Assembly (NCBI RefSeq): GCF_024171485.1
Contig: NZ_JALJZX010000001.1
Coordinates: 930,001 to 994,000 of the forward strand
Length of the DNA stretch: 64,000 nucleotides
Direction: 5' to 3'
Source: Chryseobacterium sp. HSC-36S06
GTDB taxonomy: Bacteria; Bacteroidota; Bacteroidia; Flavobacteriales; Weeksellaceae
In this document: one piece after another, positions 26,371 through 35,408 of the stretch
Numbering within the stretch: position 1 is the first letter of the stretch
How the letters are laid out: every line of letters starts with the position of its first letter
Made by a program: the position numbers and the translations under genes
Notes under the pieces: model-generated
Told to the model about the DNA's origin: nothing
What the model saw: the letters and a program-made list of their open reading frames with translations, nothing else
Database searches by the model: none

Positions 26371-27765
26371 ATGGAAAAGGAGCAGCAACTCGAAGCGAAA
26401 TACGGCTTATTCACGGCAATCTCGATGGTAATCGGCCAGGTAATCGGTTCCGGAATTTTCTTTAAAGTTGATGATATTCTTCTGTCCACGCAGGGAAATA
26501 TTCTGGCTGGGCTTCTCGGTTTCATCATCGTTGGGGTAAGCGTTATTTTTGGAGCGATTTCTATGGCAAATTACGCCGAATTGCTCCCGAAAGACGGCGG
26601 GATCTTGAATTATGTAAACTACAGGTTCGGTGAAAAAGCGGCTTACTTTGTCGGCTGGATGTATCTCAGCTTGTTTTATCCTCTTCTTACAGCGGTTCTT
26701 TTTACGGTTTCCGGGATTTATATTGCGCACCTCTGTGCAGAATTTTTAAATTTTGAGCCTACCACACTTCATTTTGCGCTGATTGGTTTTGTAAATCTTC
26801 TTATCTTTTTTGTTTTCAATATTTTCCGGCCCAAAAGCAGCGGAATTTTTCAGCAGTTTACCACCGTGCTGAAAGTGTTACCGCTGATCTTTATTGCCTC
26901 AATGGGAATTTTGAGTTTAGTGAAAGGCGATGTAAATGAAGCAAACACCTTTGCTTATGCTGCGAAAAATGTGAAGGAAAATCAATCTTTGATGTTGCTT
27001 ATTGCCGCAAGTTTTATCCCGATTTCCTTTGCTTTTGACGGCTGGTATATTGCCACGCAGATTTCTGGTGAGATAAAAAATTCAAGCAAGAATCTTCCCA
27101 AAGCACTGATTATAGGAACTATCGCGGTTATGCTGATTTATATTTCTTATTATATGGGAATTGTGTTCAGAATGAGTGGCGACGAAATTATCCAGCTTAA
27201 AGATACTTATATCACAGAATTTTCGCGCAAAATTGCTTCAGATTCCGGAGCGTTATTGATGCAGTTGTTTATTATAATATCGGTATTGGGAACATCGAAC
27301 GGTTTGTTGCTCGCGACGATCCGCGTCCCATATCAGTTTGCTAATCTCGAGAAATCCAGAAAATTTCTGAATCTGCATGCTATTGATTCCAAAACCAAAA
27401 TGCCGGTAAACAGTGCATTTCTGGGGCTGGGACTGATTATTTTTTATCTGCTCATTTATTATATTACTGGTACACATCCTTATTTTACGGCAAGTAATTT
27501 CGATCTTTCCGCGATTCCTATCGTGTTTATTTATCTGGTAAATGGGGCGTTATTTCTTGGATTGTTCAGACTGTTCAGGAAGAATGTCTTTTCCGGTAAG
27601 CCGGTTTTCAAGCTTTTGATGGCGGTTGTTGCGATTCTCGGTATTGTTGTAGTGCTTTTTGGTACTGCAACAGCGCCAAACGGAATGCTGTATTTCCTCG
27701 TCAATATCCTATTTATTGCCGCTGGATTCCTATTTATGAAGAGAGCTGATAAGAGTCAGTTTTAA
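26371..27765 (+). CDS. APC superfamily amino-acid permease
   Basis: A 464-residue membrane protein with about 12 hydrophobic helices. The N-terminal AISMVIGQVIGSGIFFKVDDI is the conserved first-helix substrate-binding signature of amino acid/polyamine/organocation transporters. SFIPISFAFDGWYIATQISGEIKN matches helix 6 of the LAT/YfnA-like group. It probably carries amino acids across the inner membrane by exchange or proton symport; the substrate is unknown. It is a single gene with its own promoter and no obvious partner. Confidence 0.9.
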   Translation: MEKEQQLEAKYGLFTAISMVIGQVIGSGIFFKVDDILLSTQGNILAGLLGFIIVGVSVIFGAISMANYAELLPKDGGILNYVNYRFGEKAAYFVGWMYLSLFYPLLTAVLFTVSGIYIAHLCAEFLNFEPTTLHFALIGFVNLLIFFVFNIFRPKSSGIFQQFTTVLKVLPLIFIASMGILSLVKGDVNEANTFAYAAKNVKENQSLMLLIAASFIPISFAFDGWYIATQISGEIKNSSKNLPKALIIGTIAVMLIYISYYMGIVFRMSGDEIIQLKDTYITEFSRKIASDSGALLMQLFIIISVLGTSNGLLLATIRVPYQFANLEKSRKFLNLHAIDSKTKMPVNSAFLGLGLIIFYLLIYYITGTHPYFTASNFDLSAIPIVFIYLVNGALFLGLFRLFRKNVFSGKPVFKLLMAVVAILGIVVVLFGTATAPNGMLYFLVNILFIAAGFLFMKRADKSQF

Positions 27766-27808
27766 TTAAATTCTCTCATTTTCAATAATTTATACATCCG
27801 GTTCAAAG

Positions 27809-27893
27809 TTTATTTAGAATTATCAAAATATATTTTGTGAAAACAATCTGCTTTTTTACATTTGCATCGTTATTTTAATTCATTCTAAATAAA
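27809..27893. promoter_or_regulatory. Inverted repeat bracketing the TonB-receptor promoter (candidate Fur-type operators)
   Basis: TTTATTTAGAAT at 27809-27820 and its exact inverse ATTCTAAATAAA at 27882-27893, 12 bp each, lie on either side of the promoter. Each could be the good half of a separate degenerate palindrome of the form ATTTAGAATnATTCTAAAT. Position and the iron-uptake gene downstream suggest an iron-responsive operator; the regulator is inferred. Confidence 0.45.
27833..27864 (+). promoter_or_regulatory. Promoter of the TonB-dependent receptor
   Basis: TTTTG at 27833-27837, a 19-base spacer and TACATTTG at 27857-27864, the best match to the Bacteroidota consensus in the window. 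Confidence 0.75.
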
Positions 27894-27902
27894 AACTTGT
27901 AG

Positions 27903-30116
27903 ATGAAAAAGCAGATATTGTCGCTCGGATTGTTGTTAGTAAGCATGTCAGTAAGCGCTCAAATGAGTTACGACGCTATTAGTGATACCATTAGAATTCA
28001 GGAAATCGAGGACATTAACCTTCATAAAACCGGAAATCCAAACAAAGCAAAGGCATTAACTGTGAAATCTAATTTAACGGTTATGGAAAACCCACAGCCT
28101 ATTTCGATCGTTACCCACGAGGTCATCGAGCAGCAGCAGGCAAAGCAGTTGGGAGACGTTCTTCAGAATGTGAACGGCTTGTACACCACTTCATCCAGGG
28201 GAAATTCACAGGACAGTTTTGGAGGTAGAGGTTTTAATTTCGGAAACGACAATATTTTTAAAAATGGCGCGCGCGTAAACAGTGGTGTGTTTCCTGAGGT
28301 TTCTGGCTTGGAGAGAGTAGAAGTACTGAAAGGTGGTAACGCAATGCTCTACGGAAATGTAGCGGCCGGGGGCGTGGTAAATTTAATCACGAAGAAGCCG
28401 CGTTTTAATTTTGGCGGAAGTGTCGGTTTAAACGCCGGAAGCTGGAATTCCTATAAACCCACAGTTGATTTTTACGGTCCGATTTCCGAGAAGATTGCCT
28501 TCCGTGTGAACGGTGCTTATGAAACCGCTGAAAGTTTCCGTGATGTGGTGGAATCTCAAAAATACTACTTCAATCCGTCTTTTCTCTTCAATATTGGTGA
28601 AAAATCACAGCTAATTGTTGAAGCAGATTATCTAAAAAATGAATTTACGCCCGATTTCGGAATCGGTGCCATCGAAAACAGGGATAAATCTTATAGTCTT
28701 AATACTTTTCTCCCAAGAAATGCCTTCTTAGGAGCAGATTGGCAATTTCAAAACACGGAACAAGCTACTGCCGGAATTACTTTTAACCACCAGTTCAGTG
28801 AATTCTGGACCTTAAATACAGTGGCATCTTTTCAGAATTATACCAAAGATTATTTTTCTACAGAAAGAGTAACCTGGACCTACGACAATGCCAACCGCCT
28901 GAAATGGAACCGCCCTGTGAACAGAACTTATAATGAACAGAATTATAGTGCGTTACAGATAAATTTAAACGGTGAATTTAATACCGGCCGTTTAAATCAC
29001 AAAATTCTTGTCGGAACTGATGGTGATTATGGAACAGCGGACGCTTATACCTATAATATTTCCCAAACGAGCTATGGAACTAACGGCAGCACGAACGGAA
29101 CCATCTATCTGGATGATGCATCCACTTGGGCAAGCGGCGCCATACCCACAGCTACAAAAAAAGACAGAACCAGAATCCCGACCCAAAGATTTGGCATTTA
29201 TCTTCAGGATTATATCGGAATTACTGATAAATTCAAAGTTTTAGCCGGCTTGAGATGGTCTTATATCCAAAATAAAGATGCAGAGAAATTAACCTTTGCG
29301 GACAACAAAACCGGAATCGCTGCAGGAACTGTAGACAGAGCATTTTCACCCAAAGCAGGATTGGTTTATATGCCCAATGAAAATCTTTCGGTTTTCGCGA
29401 CGTACACCAACTCTTTCTCGGCAAATACAGGAACAGACATTAACTACAATTCACTCACGCCATCCATTATCGACCAGTTTGAAGTTGGGATGAAAAAGAA
29501 TTTCTGGAACAATGCGGTAGCTTTGAATCTTTCACTTTATCAGATTGAGAACCGAAATTTCTATCAGATGGCAGAATTAAATGCCCAGGAACAGGTAAAT
29601 AACGATTCCATGATTAAAGAATTTGCCGGCAAGATGCGGAGTCGCGGCGTAGAGCTTGATATCACAGGAAATCCGACTCCGGATCTAATGATTATTGCCG
29701 GTGCGTCTTATAACCATGCCGTTTATTTGGATACTCCTGATGGATTTGGTTACGTTGAAAATCAACGTTTGGTTCGTACTCCTGCTACTACAGCAAATGC
29801 CTCGGTATTTTATACGTTGCCGGATTATATAAAAGGCTTGAAATTAGGTGCTAGTGTATATTTTGTAGGCGACCGTATCGCAGGATGGAATGATACCAAA
29901 GAAACACTCGATACCAGAAGTGGAGTTTCAAGATTATTACCAATTGATGATTACACAACCGTGTCATTATCGCTAGGATATGAATGGCAGAAATTCTCGA
30001 TCATGGGTAAAGTGGGTAACTTGTTCGATACCGTAAATTTCAATTATCACGAGAATTATTCTGTTAATCCTATAACACCAAGAAATTATTATTTCACATT
30101 AACATATAAATTGTAA
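27903..30116 (+). CDS. TonB-dependent siderophore receptor
   Basis: A 737-residue outer-membrane receptor. A signal peptide ends at SVSAQ (residue 20), followed by a short N-terminal stretch that should hold the TonB box. The plug domain is about residues 60-175 (VMENPQPISIVTHEVI, GRGFNFGNDNIFKNGARV, GLERVEVLKGGNAMLYGNVAAGGVVNLITKKP), and then comes a 22-strand barrel ending in YYFTLTYKL, an aromatic-rich C-terminus. The plug and the LKGPxxxLYG-like motif fit the ferrichrome/coprogen type (FhuA, FoxA, FhuE). It is followed after 89 bases by a PepSY membrane protein, a common pairing for siderophore uptake. Confidence 0.93.
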   Translation: MKKQILSLGLLLVSMSVSAQMSYDAISDTIRIQEIEDINLHKTGNPNKAKALTVKSNLTVMENPQPISIVTHEVIEQQQAKQLGDVLQNVNGLYTTSSRGNSQDSFGGRGFNFGNDNIFKNGARVNSGVFPEVSGLERVEVLKGGNAMLYGNVAAGGVVNLITKKPRFNFGGSVGLNAGSWNSYKPTVDFYGPISEKIAFRVNGAYETAESFRDVVESQKYYFNPSFLFNIGEKSQLIVEADYLKNEFTPDFGIGAIENRDKSYSLNTFLPRNAFLGADWQFQNTEQATAGITFNHQFSEFWTLNTVASFQNYTKDYFSTERVTWTYDNANRLKWNRPVNRTYNEQNYSALQINLNGEFNTGRLNHKILVGTDGDYGTADAYTYNISQTSYGTNGSTNGTIYLDDASTWASGAIPTATKKDRTRIPTQRFGIYLQDYIGITDKFKVLAGLRWSYIQNKDAEKLTFADNKTGIAAGTVDRAFSPKAGLVYMPNENLSVFATYTNSFSANTGTDINYNSLTPSIIDQFEVGMKKNFWNNAVALNLSLYQIENRNFYQMAELNAQEQVNNDSMIKEFAGKMRSRGVELDITGNPTPDLMIIAGASYNHAVYLDTPDGFGYVENQRLVRTPATTANASVFYTLPDYIKGLKLGASVYFVGDRIAGWNDTKETLDTRSGVSRLLPIDDYTTVSLSLGYEWQKFSIMGKVGNLFDTVNFNYHENYSVNPITPRNYYFTLTYKL

Positions 30117-30205
30117 TTCAGACACAATTTAAGGTAGATGATAGTGGAAACTCCGGTTTCCACTTTTATCGTAAACTGCAGAAACATCAAACTAAACAAT
30201 AAACT

Positions 30206-30724
30206 ATGGCAAAAATTAAAGACACCAAAACATTTATGCGGATCACGCACCGCTATTTGGGGTATTTCGCGGCAGGAATTATGGCAGTGTACGCAATTAG
30301 CGGCGTCTTGCTTATTTACCGAGATACCAACTTTCTCAAGAAAGAAAACAAATATGAAATTGTTCTGAAACCCAACCTCACCGAAAAAGAACTTGCAAAA
30401 GAAATCAAGATGAGGAATGTGGAATTTAAAAGCAGTGAAGGCGATATTCAGAAATTTGAGCAGGGAACGTACAACTTAAAAACAGGAGAGGCTAAGTATT
30501 CCAAAATGCAGCTTCCTTTTGTTCTTGAGAAATTCAACGAACTGCATAAATCCACATCAAAACACCGTTACGCTACGCTGAATGCGGTTTTCGGTCTGGT
30601 TTTGTTTTTCTTTGTAATTTCGTCCTTCTGGATGTTTAATTTTAAATCTAAAGCTTTTAGGAAAGGAATGATTTATGCCGGCATCGGATTCATACTTGCG
30701 CTGATCATGGTATTCTTTCAGTAA
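30206..30724 (+). CDS. PepSY-associated membrane protein
   Basis: A 172-residue membrane protein. An N-terminal cytoplasmic stretch (TFMRITHRYLGYF) leads into a first helix (GIMAVYAISGVLLIYR), followed by a periplasmic region of about 90 residues and two closing helices (VFGLVLFFFVISSFWMF and GIGFILALIMVFF). RxTHRYLGY matches the start of PepSY_TM proteins. Several PepSY_TM proteins act beside TonB receptors, and some reduce ferric siderophores. This one is much shorter than the full-length reductase-like members, so catalysis is uncertain. It is probably co-transcribed with the receptor. Confidence 0.8.
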   Translation: MAKIKDTKTFMRITHRYLGYFAAGIMAVYAISGVLLIYRDTNFLKKENKYEIVLKPNLTEKELAKEIKMRNVEFKSSEGDIQKFEQGTYNLKTGEAKYSKMQLPFVLEKFNELHKSTSKHRYATLNAVFGLVLFFFVISSFWMFNFKSKAFRKGMIYAGIGFILALIMVFFQ

Positions 30725-30777
30725 TTTGAAGTTGATTAATTTCTATCGGATTTTATTTTTACTTCAGATAAATTCAT

Positions 30778-30785
30778 TATCTTTG
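30778..30785 (+). promoter_or_regulatory. -7 promoter element of rpsP
   Basis: TATCTTTG followed by C, 47 bases before the rpsP ATG. Confidence 0.55.
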
Positions 30786-30831
30786 CACCCTTATAATTAA
30801 TCGGGACGAGTTCCCACAAAATCAAACATTT

Positions 30832-31446
30832 ATGTCAGTAAAAATCAGATTACAAAGACACGGTAAAAAAGGAAAACCTTTTTTCCACATTGTTGTTGCA
30901 GATGCAAGAGCAAGAAGAGATGGTAAATTCATCGAAAAAATCGGTACTTACAATCCGGTTACCAATCCTGCGATTATCGAATTAAACGTGGATTCTGCAG
31001 TAAAATGGCTTAACAACGGTGCACAGCCTACCGATACTGCAAGAGCAATTCTTTCTTACAAAGGAGTGCTTTACAAAAAACACCTTATGGGTGGTGTTGC
31101 TAAAGGCGCATTTGATGAAGCTGAAGCTGAAAAAAGATTCAACACTTGGTTGGAAGGAAAAGAGCAGCAGGTTCTTGGTAAAAAAGACGGGCTGAAAAAA
31201 GCTAAAGAAGATGCGAAAAAAGCAGCTCTTGAAGCTGAAGCAAAAGTTAACCAGTCAAGACTGGATGCTGCCGCTAAATTAGAAGCTGATGCTAAAGCTG
31301 AAGCTGATGCTAAATTAGCAGAAGAAAAAGCTGCTGAAGAAGCTGCAAACGCTCCTGTAGCAGAAGAAACTGCTGAAGTTGCAGAAGCTCCTGCTGCTGA
31401 AGAACCAACTGCAGAAGCAGAAGGAACTGAAGAAGCACAAGCTTAA
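30832..31446 (+). CDS. rpsP: 30S ribosomal protein S16 with long acidic tail
   Basis: A 204-residue protein. The first 80 residues are a standard S16 ([50 protein letters not shown]). The remaining 120 residues are an Ala/Glu/Lys-rich extension that would be largely helical then acidic and disordered ([17 protein letters not shown]). S16 is about 80-90 residues in E. coli; tails are known in Bacteroidota, and this is a long one. A strong terminator follows, separating it from rimM, which has its own promoter. Confidence 0.97.
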   Translation: MSVKIRLQRHGKKGKPFFHIVVADARARRDGKFIEKIGTYNPVTNPAIIELNVDSAVKWLNNGAQPTDTARAILSYKGVLYKKHLMGGVAKGAFDEAEAEKRFNTWLEGKEQQVLGKKDGLKKAKEDAKKAALEAEAKVNQSRLDAAAKLEADAKAEADAKLAEEKAAEEAANAPVAEETAEVAEAPAAEEPTAEAEGTEEAQA

Positions 31447-31479
31447 TTGATGCTGTAAGAATCCTTACAAAATACTAAC

Positions 31480-31511
31480 ACAGAGACGCCCTTAAAGGCG
31501 TCTCTGTTATT
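31480..31511 (+). terminator. Intrinsic terminator after rpsP
   Basis: Perfect 11-bp stem ACAGAGACGCC/GGCGTCTCTGT with a 6-base loop, followed by TATTTT. Confidence 0.85.
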
Positions 31512-31522
31512 TTAAAACCTAT

Positions 31523-31530
31523 TATATTTG
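31523..31530 (+). promoter_or_regulatory. -7 promoter element of rimM
   Basis: TATATTTG followed by C, directly after the rpsP terminator and 52 bases before the rimM ATG. Confidence 0.55.
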
Positions 31531-31582
31531 CAATGGAAATGCATTAATTCTAAATGTAATATTCCACCGCTAAAAATTAATA

Positions 31583-32125
31583 ATGAAAAAAGAAGACTGC
31601 TATTTTTTAGGAAAAATCACCCGCAGACACGGCCTTCACGGAAATGTTTTCCTGAAACTCGATACCGATCAGCCGGAAATGTATAACAAGTTAAATTCGA
31701 TTTTTGTAGATATCAACGGATTGCTGGTGCCGTTTTTTGTAGCCAAACAATCCTGGAGCAAAGGAGAAACGCTTATTATTTCCTTTAAAAATTCCACTGA
31801 AGCTTTAGTCGATCAGTCGTTGGGCAAAGATGTGTATCTGCCGCTGTCGACCCTGCCTAAGCTTACCGGGAACAAGTTCTATTATCACGAAGTCATCGGG
31901 TTTGAAATCCGGGAAGAAGACGGGAAAAGCTGTGGAATTATCGAATCGGTAAATGACCAGACAGGTCAGCATTATTTCCTCCTGAATCTGGCAGACAAGC
32001 AAATTGTAATTCCGATTATTAAGGATTGGATTATTGAACTTAACCGTGAAGAAAAATATATAAAAATGGCGTTGCCGGAAGGTTTGATGGATGTTTTCCT
32101 GATTCCTTCAAAGAAAGACGAGTAA
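31583..32125 (+). CDS. rimM: Ribosome maturation factor RimM
   Basis: A 180-residue two-domain protein of normal size. The N-terminal RimM domain begins YFLGKITRRHGLHGNVFLKLDTD, and the C-terminal PRC-barrel includes YYHEVIGFEI, HYFLLNL and VIPIIKDWIIELN. RimM binds S19 and helps assemble the 30S head. It follows rpsP, preserving half of the classic rpsP-rimM-trmD-rplS order, although each gene has its own promoter here. Confidence 0.95.
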   Translation: MKKEDCYFLGKITRRHGLHGNVFLKLDTDQPEMYNKLNSIFVDINGLLVPFFVAKQSWSKGETLIISFKNSTEALVDQSLGKDVYLPLSTLPKLTGNKFYYHEVIGFEIREEDGKSCGIIESVNDQTGQHYFLLNLADKQIVIPIIKDWIIELNREEKYIKMALPEGLMDVFLIPSKKDE

Positions 32126-32149
32126 CTTTCCGGGGATTATTTGGGCGGC

Positions 32150-32222
32150 TGTTTCCGTCCTCCGTTCCCGCTTTTTTGTTTCGCTTCACTCCACAAAAAG
32201 AGCTTCACTCAGGCCGGGCCGC
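32150..32222. repeat. Dispersed intergenic element, copy C (shortened)
   Basis: Shares TTCCCGCTTTTTTG, GCTTCACTC and CAAAAAGAGC with copy A at 13315-13415 in the same order, but lacks about a dozen bases of the CGCTGTATCT stretch and has different ends. It is clearly GC-richer than the flanks. Confidence 0.55.
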
Positions 32223-32315
32223 AGGAAGTTTAAATTGAGAAAAAACGGGCAAAAGGATGGGAACTTTTTTGAAGAATTATTTTTATTTTGCAGCAAAAAT
32301 TACGCCAAATTTTGT

Positions 32316-32323
32316 TACATTTG
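32316..32323 (+). promoter_or_regulatory. -7 promoter element of asnS
   Basis: TACATTTG, 66 bases before the asnS ATG. A TTTTG lies 25 bases upstream, slightly far for a -33 element. Confidence 0.5.
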
Positions 32324-32389
32324 TAACTATTGATAAGATATTTGCGGAGAGATTGCTTCGCAAGACCATTAAAAAAACGAAGATTAGCA

Positions 32390-33835
32390 ATGAGAACCAC
32401 GATTAACGAACTGCTTTCAGATTATAAAAAACTTTTACATCACGATATTACCGTACAGGGCTGGGTAAGAGCTTTCCGTTCCAACCGCTTTATTGCCCTG
32501 AACGATGGTTCAACCATCAACAACTTACAGGTGGTAGTAGATTTCGAGAATTTTGATGAAAATACCATCAGAAATATCAGTACTGCAACGTCACTGAAAA
32601 TTGTTGGTGAAGTGGTAGAAAGTCAGGGAGCCGGACAAAGCATCGAGATTATTGCAAAGAAAATTCAGATCTTAGGAGACAATTTTACCGAAGAAAGAGA
32701 CAAAACCATTCTTCAGCCAAAAAAACATTCCCTTGAAATTCTTCGCGAACAGGCGCATCTTCGTTTCCGGACGAATCTATTCGGGTCTGTTTTCAGAGTA
32801 AGAAGTGCGGTAAGTTTCGCCATTCACCAGTTCTTTAACCAGAACCAGTTCTTCTACATGAACACTCCAATTATTACCGGGGCAGATGCAGAAGGTGCAG
32901 GGGAAATGTTCAGCGTAACGAATTTCGACATCAATAACATTCCTAGAGATGAAAACGGTGATATCGATTATGAGCAGGACTTTTTCGGTAAAAAAACCAA
33001 CCTTACCGTTTCCGGACAGCTGAACGTAGAAACTGCAATGATGGGATTGGGAAGAGTTTATACTTTCGGACCAACTTTCCGCGCAGAAAACTCCAATACT
33101 ACGCGTCACCTTGCAGAATTCTGGATGGTGGAGCCTGAAGTCGCTTTCAATAACCTTGAAGATAATATTGATCTTGCAGAAGATTTCCTTAAATACGTCA
33201 TTGGATATGTTCTCGAAAACTGTAAAGATGATCTGGAATTTTTAGATAAAAGATTTGCGGAAGAACAAAAGCAGAAACCTGAAAAGGACAGAGCTGCGGA
33301 AGGTTTGATTGAAAAACTCGAGAATGTTATTAAGAAAAGATTCAAGAGAGTTTCTTATACGGAAGCAATTGATATTCTGAAAAATTCAAAAGAAAATAAG
33401 AAGGGCAAATTCCAGTTCCCGATTGAAGAGTGGGGCGCAGATTTGCAGAGCGAGCACGAAAGATATCTGGTAGAAAAACACTTTGAAAGTCCGGTTGTTC
33501 TCTTTGATTATCCCAAAGAAATCAAGGCATTCTACATGAAACTTAACGAAGACGGAAAAACAGTGGCGGCAATGGATGTGCTTTTTCCAGGCATCGGCGA
33601 GATTATCGGAGGTTCACAGAGAGAAGATAAATTTGATGTGCTTACGGCCAAAATGAAAGCCATGAATGTTGATGAACACGAGCTTTGGTGGTATCTGGAT
33701 ACCAGAAAATTCGGTTCGGTTCCGCATGCTGGGTTCGGGCTAGGCTTAGAAAGACTCGTTCTTTTTGTTACAGGAATGACGAACATCAGAGACGTGATTC
33801 CGTTCCCAAGAACACCAAATAATGCTGAGTTTTAG
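32390..33835 (+). CDS. asnS: Asparaginyl-tRNA synthetase
   Basis: 481 residues from the ATG at 32390 ([16 protein letters not shown]). The extra 20 residues in the frame from 32330 lie too close to the promoter and are dropped. The N-terminal OB-fold anticodon domain has [20 protein letters not shown]. The class II core has [16 protein letters not shown], motif 2 [19 protein letters not shown] and motif 3 [12 protein letters not shown]. This is AsnRS rather than AspRS on the basis of the N-terminal pattern and length. It charges tRNA-Asn directly, so the organism does not depend only on amidation of Asp-tRNA-Asn. Probably monocistronic. Confidence 0.95.
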   Translation: MRTTINELLSDYKKLLHHDITVQGWVRAFRSNRFIALNDGSTINNLQVVVDFENFDENTIRNISTATSLKIVGEVVESQGAGQSIEIIAKKIQILGDNFTEERDKTILQPKKHSLEILREQAHLRFRTNLFGSVFRVRSAVSFAIHQFFNQNQFFYMNTPIITGADAEGAGEMFSVTNFDINNIPRDENGDIDYEQDFFGKKTNLTVSGQLNVETAMMGLGRVYTFGPTFRAENSNTTRHLAEFWMVEPEVAFNNLEDNIDLAEDFLKYVIGYVLENCKDDLEFLDKRFAEEQKQKPEKDRAAEGLIEKLENVIKKRFKRVSYTEAIDILKNSKENKKGKFQFPIEEWGADLQSEHERYLVEKHFESPVVLFDYPKEIKAFYMKLNEDGKTVAAMDVLFPGIGEIIGGSQREDKFDVLTAKMKAMNVDEHELWWYLDTRKFGSVPHAGFGLGLERLVLFVTGMTNIRDVIPFPRTPNNAEF

Positions 33836-33893
33836 TAAACTCACTATAAAAATAATAAACAGAAATTAATTTTTTTGTAAGACTAAATCAAGA

Positions 33894-35372
33894 ATGTTAA
33901 AACAAAACCTACAACTTAGACTCGGGCAAAAACTTGCTCCACAACAAATCCAGTTGATGAAGTTGATACAGCTTCACACCCTGGAATTTGAAGAAGAACT
34001 CGAGCGTGAGCTTGAGGAAAACCCTGCGCTGGAAAAAGTTCAGGAAGAATCCAAAGAAGATGATTACGCCTCTCTGGACGAAGGTTTTGAAGAGGAAGGA
34101 ACCGACAGCATCAGCACAGATTTCGATGTGAACGAATATATTTTTGATGATGAACCTGCCTACAAAACAGCATCAAGCAATTATTCTGCAGATGATGAAG
34201 AATTCGATAACGAATCGCTTTTAACCGAAGGTCAGTCCCTCTATGATTATCTTCTCGAACAAATCCGCTTAATTACCATTGAAGGTGATGATCTGAAAAT
34301 TGCCGAATACATCATCGGTAACCTGGATAACGACGGTTATTTACGCAGAGAAAGCAAGCAACTTGTTGATGATCTGGCATTTTCTCAGGGCGTATATACC
34401 ACGAAAGAAAAAGTGGATGATATTCTGGAAAATTATGTTCAGAAACTCGATCCACCCGGAGTTGGAGCAAGAAATCTTCAGGAATGCCTGCTTCTTCAGA
34501 TCGAAAAGAAAGTTAGTGCAGACAAAGCGGTAAGTTTAGCCGGAAGTATTCTAAGAAATCAGTTCGATGCGCTTACCAATAAGCATTACAATAAAATTAT
34601 TCAGAAATACGATATCGAAGAAGAAGATTTGAAAGACGCTTTGGAAGTGATTTCTAAACTTTCTCCTAAAGTTGGCGGAAATTTCGATACCCAAACGATA
34701 ACAATCAATCAGGAAATTATTCCGGATTTTGTTCTTCAGATTAAAGAAGGCAAAAACGGTCAGGTTGAAGTTATTCCTTTGCTGAACAGTAAAAACGCTC
34801 CCACACTGCGGGTTTCAGAAGAATATAAGGATATTCTCACCACGTATTCTCACGATAAAAAATCTGCGGATCATAAGCAGGCTGCACTTTTCATCAAACA
34901 AAAACTCGATGCCGCAAAATGGTATATCGATGCAATTAATCAGCGTCAGAATACATTGCTTCAGACGATTTCCGCAATCGTGAAGTTGCAGAAAAACTAC
35001 TTCATCACCGGAGACGACAAATCGCTGAAACCGATGATTCTGAAAGACGTCGCAGATATAACAGGTTTTGATATTTCTACGATTTCAAGGGTAGTTAAAA
35101 GTAAATATGCCGACACACCGAACGGAATTGTATATCTGAAAAGTCTCTTTTCTGATTCCCTTACGAATGACGATGGTGAGGAAGTTTCTACGAAAGAAAT
35201 CAAAAACCATTTACAGGAAGTCATCAGCAACGAAAACAAGCGCAAACCTTTAACAGACGATGCTTTGGTTGGTTTGTTGAAAGAAAAAGGATACAACATC
35301 GCAAGACGAACAATTGCAAAATACCGGGAACAGCTCAATATTCCGGTAGCGAGGTTACGTAAAGAATTATAA
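33894..35372 (+). CDS. rpoN: RNA polymerase sigma-54 factor RpoN
   Basis: A 492-residue sigma-54. The Gln-rich activator-binding region I is at the start (KQNLQLRLGQKLAPQQIQLM), followed by the acidic region II (about residues 45-100). The core-binding and HTH domains come next, and the terminal RpoN box is NIARRTIAKYREQLNIPVA-like, in IARRTIAKYREQ close to the end. Activators with AAA+ domains are needed for its promoters, and none is in the window. The terminator after it is shared with the convergent gene. Confidence 0.97.
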   Translation: MLKQNLQLRLGQKLAPQQIQLMKLIQLHTLEFEEELERELEENPALEKVQEESKEDDYASLDEGFEEEGTDSISTDFDVNEYIFDDEPAYKTASSNYSADDEEFDNESLLTEGQSLYDYLLEQIRLITIEGDDLKIAEYIIGNLDNDGYLRRESKQLVDDLAFSQGVYTTKEKVDDILENYVQKLDPPGVGARNLQECLLLQIEKKVSADKAVSLAGSILRNQFDALTNKHYNKIIQKYDIEEEDLKDALEVISKLSPKVGGNFDTQTITINQEIIPDFVLQIKEGKNGQVEVIPLLNSKNAPTLRVSEEYKDILTTYSHDKKSADHKQAALFIKQKLDAAKWYIDAINQRQNTLLQTISAIVKLQKNYFITGDDKSLKPMILKDVADITGFDISTISRVVKSKYADTPNGIVYLKSLFSDSLTNDDGEEVSTKEIKNHLQEVISNENKRKPLTDDALVGLLKEKGYNIARRTIAKYREQLNIPVARLRKEL

Positions 35373-35376
35373 ATTT

Positions 35377-35408
35377 AAAAGGTCAGTTATTAAACTGACC
35401 TTTTTTTA
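35377..35408. terminator. Bidirectional terminator between rpoN and the convergent membrane gene
   Basis: 12-bp stem AAAAGGTCAGTT/AACTGACCTTTT with loop ATTA, with A before and T after, so it can serve both strands. Confidence 0.85.

Larger units (their letters stand above)
32126..32389. other. Intergenic region between rimM and asnS
   Basis: 264 bases. The left part holds a shortened member of the dispersed repeat family, and the right part the asnS promoter and a leader of about 65 bases. An open frame extending asnS upstream to 32330 has no family support. Confidence 0.6.

Noticed and set aside
30138-30368. A 76-codon frame overlapping the PepSY gene in another frame
   Set aside because: No family match, and the overlapping PepSY protein is clearly the real gene.
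32330-32389. Upstream in-frame extension of asnS
   Set aside because: The first 20 residues have no family counterpart and begin 7 bases after a good -7 element; the ATG at 32390 matches the known N-terminus.
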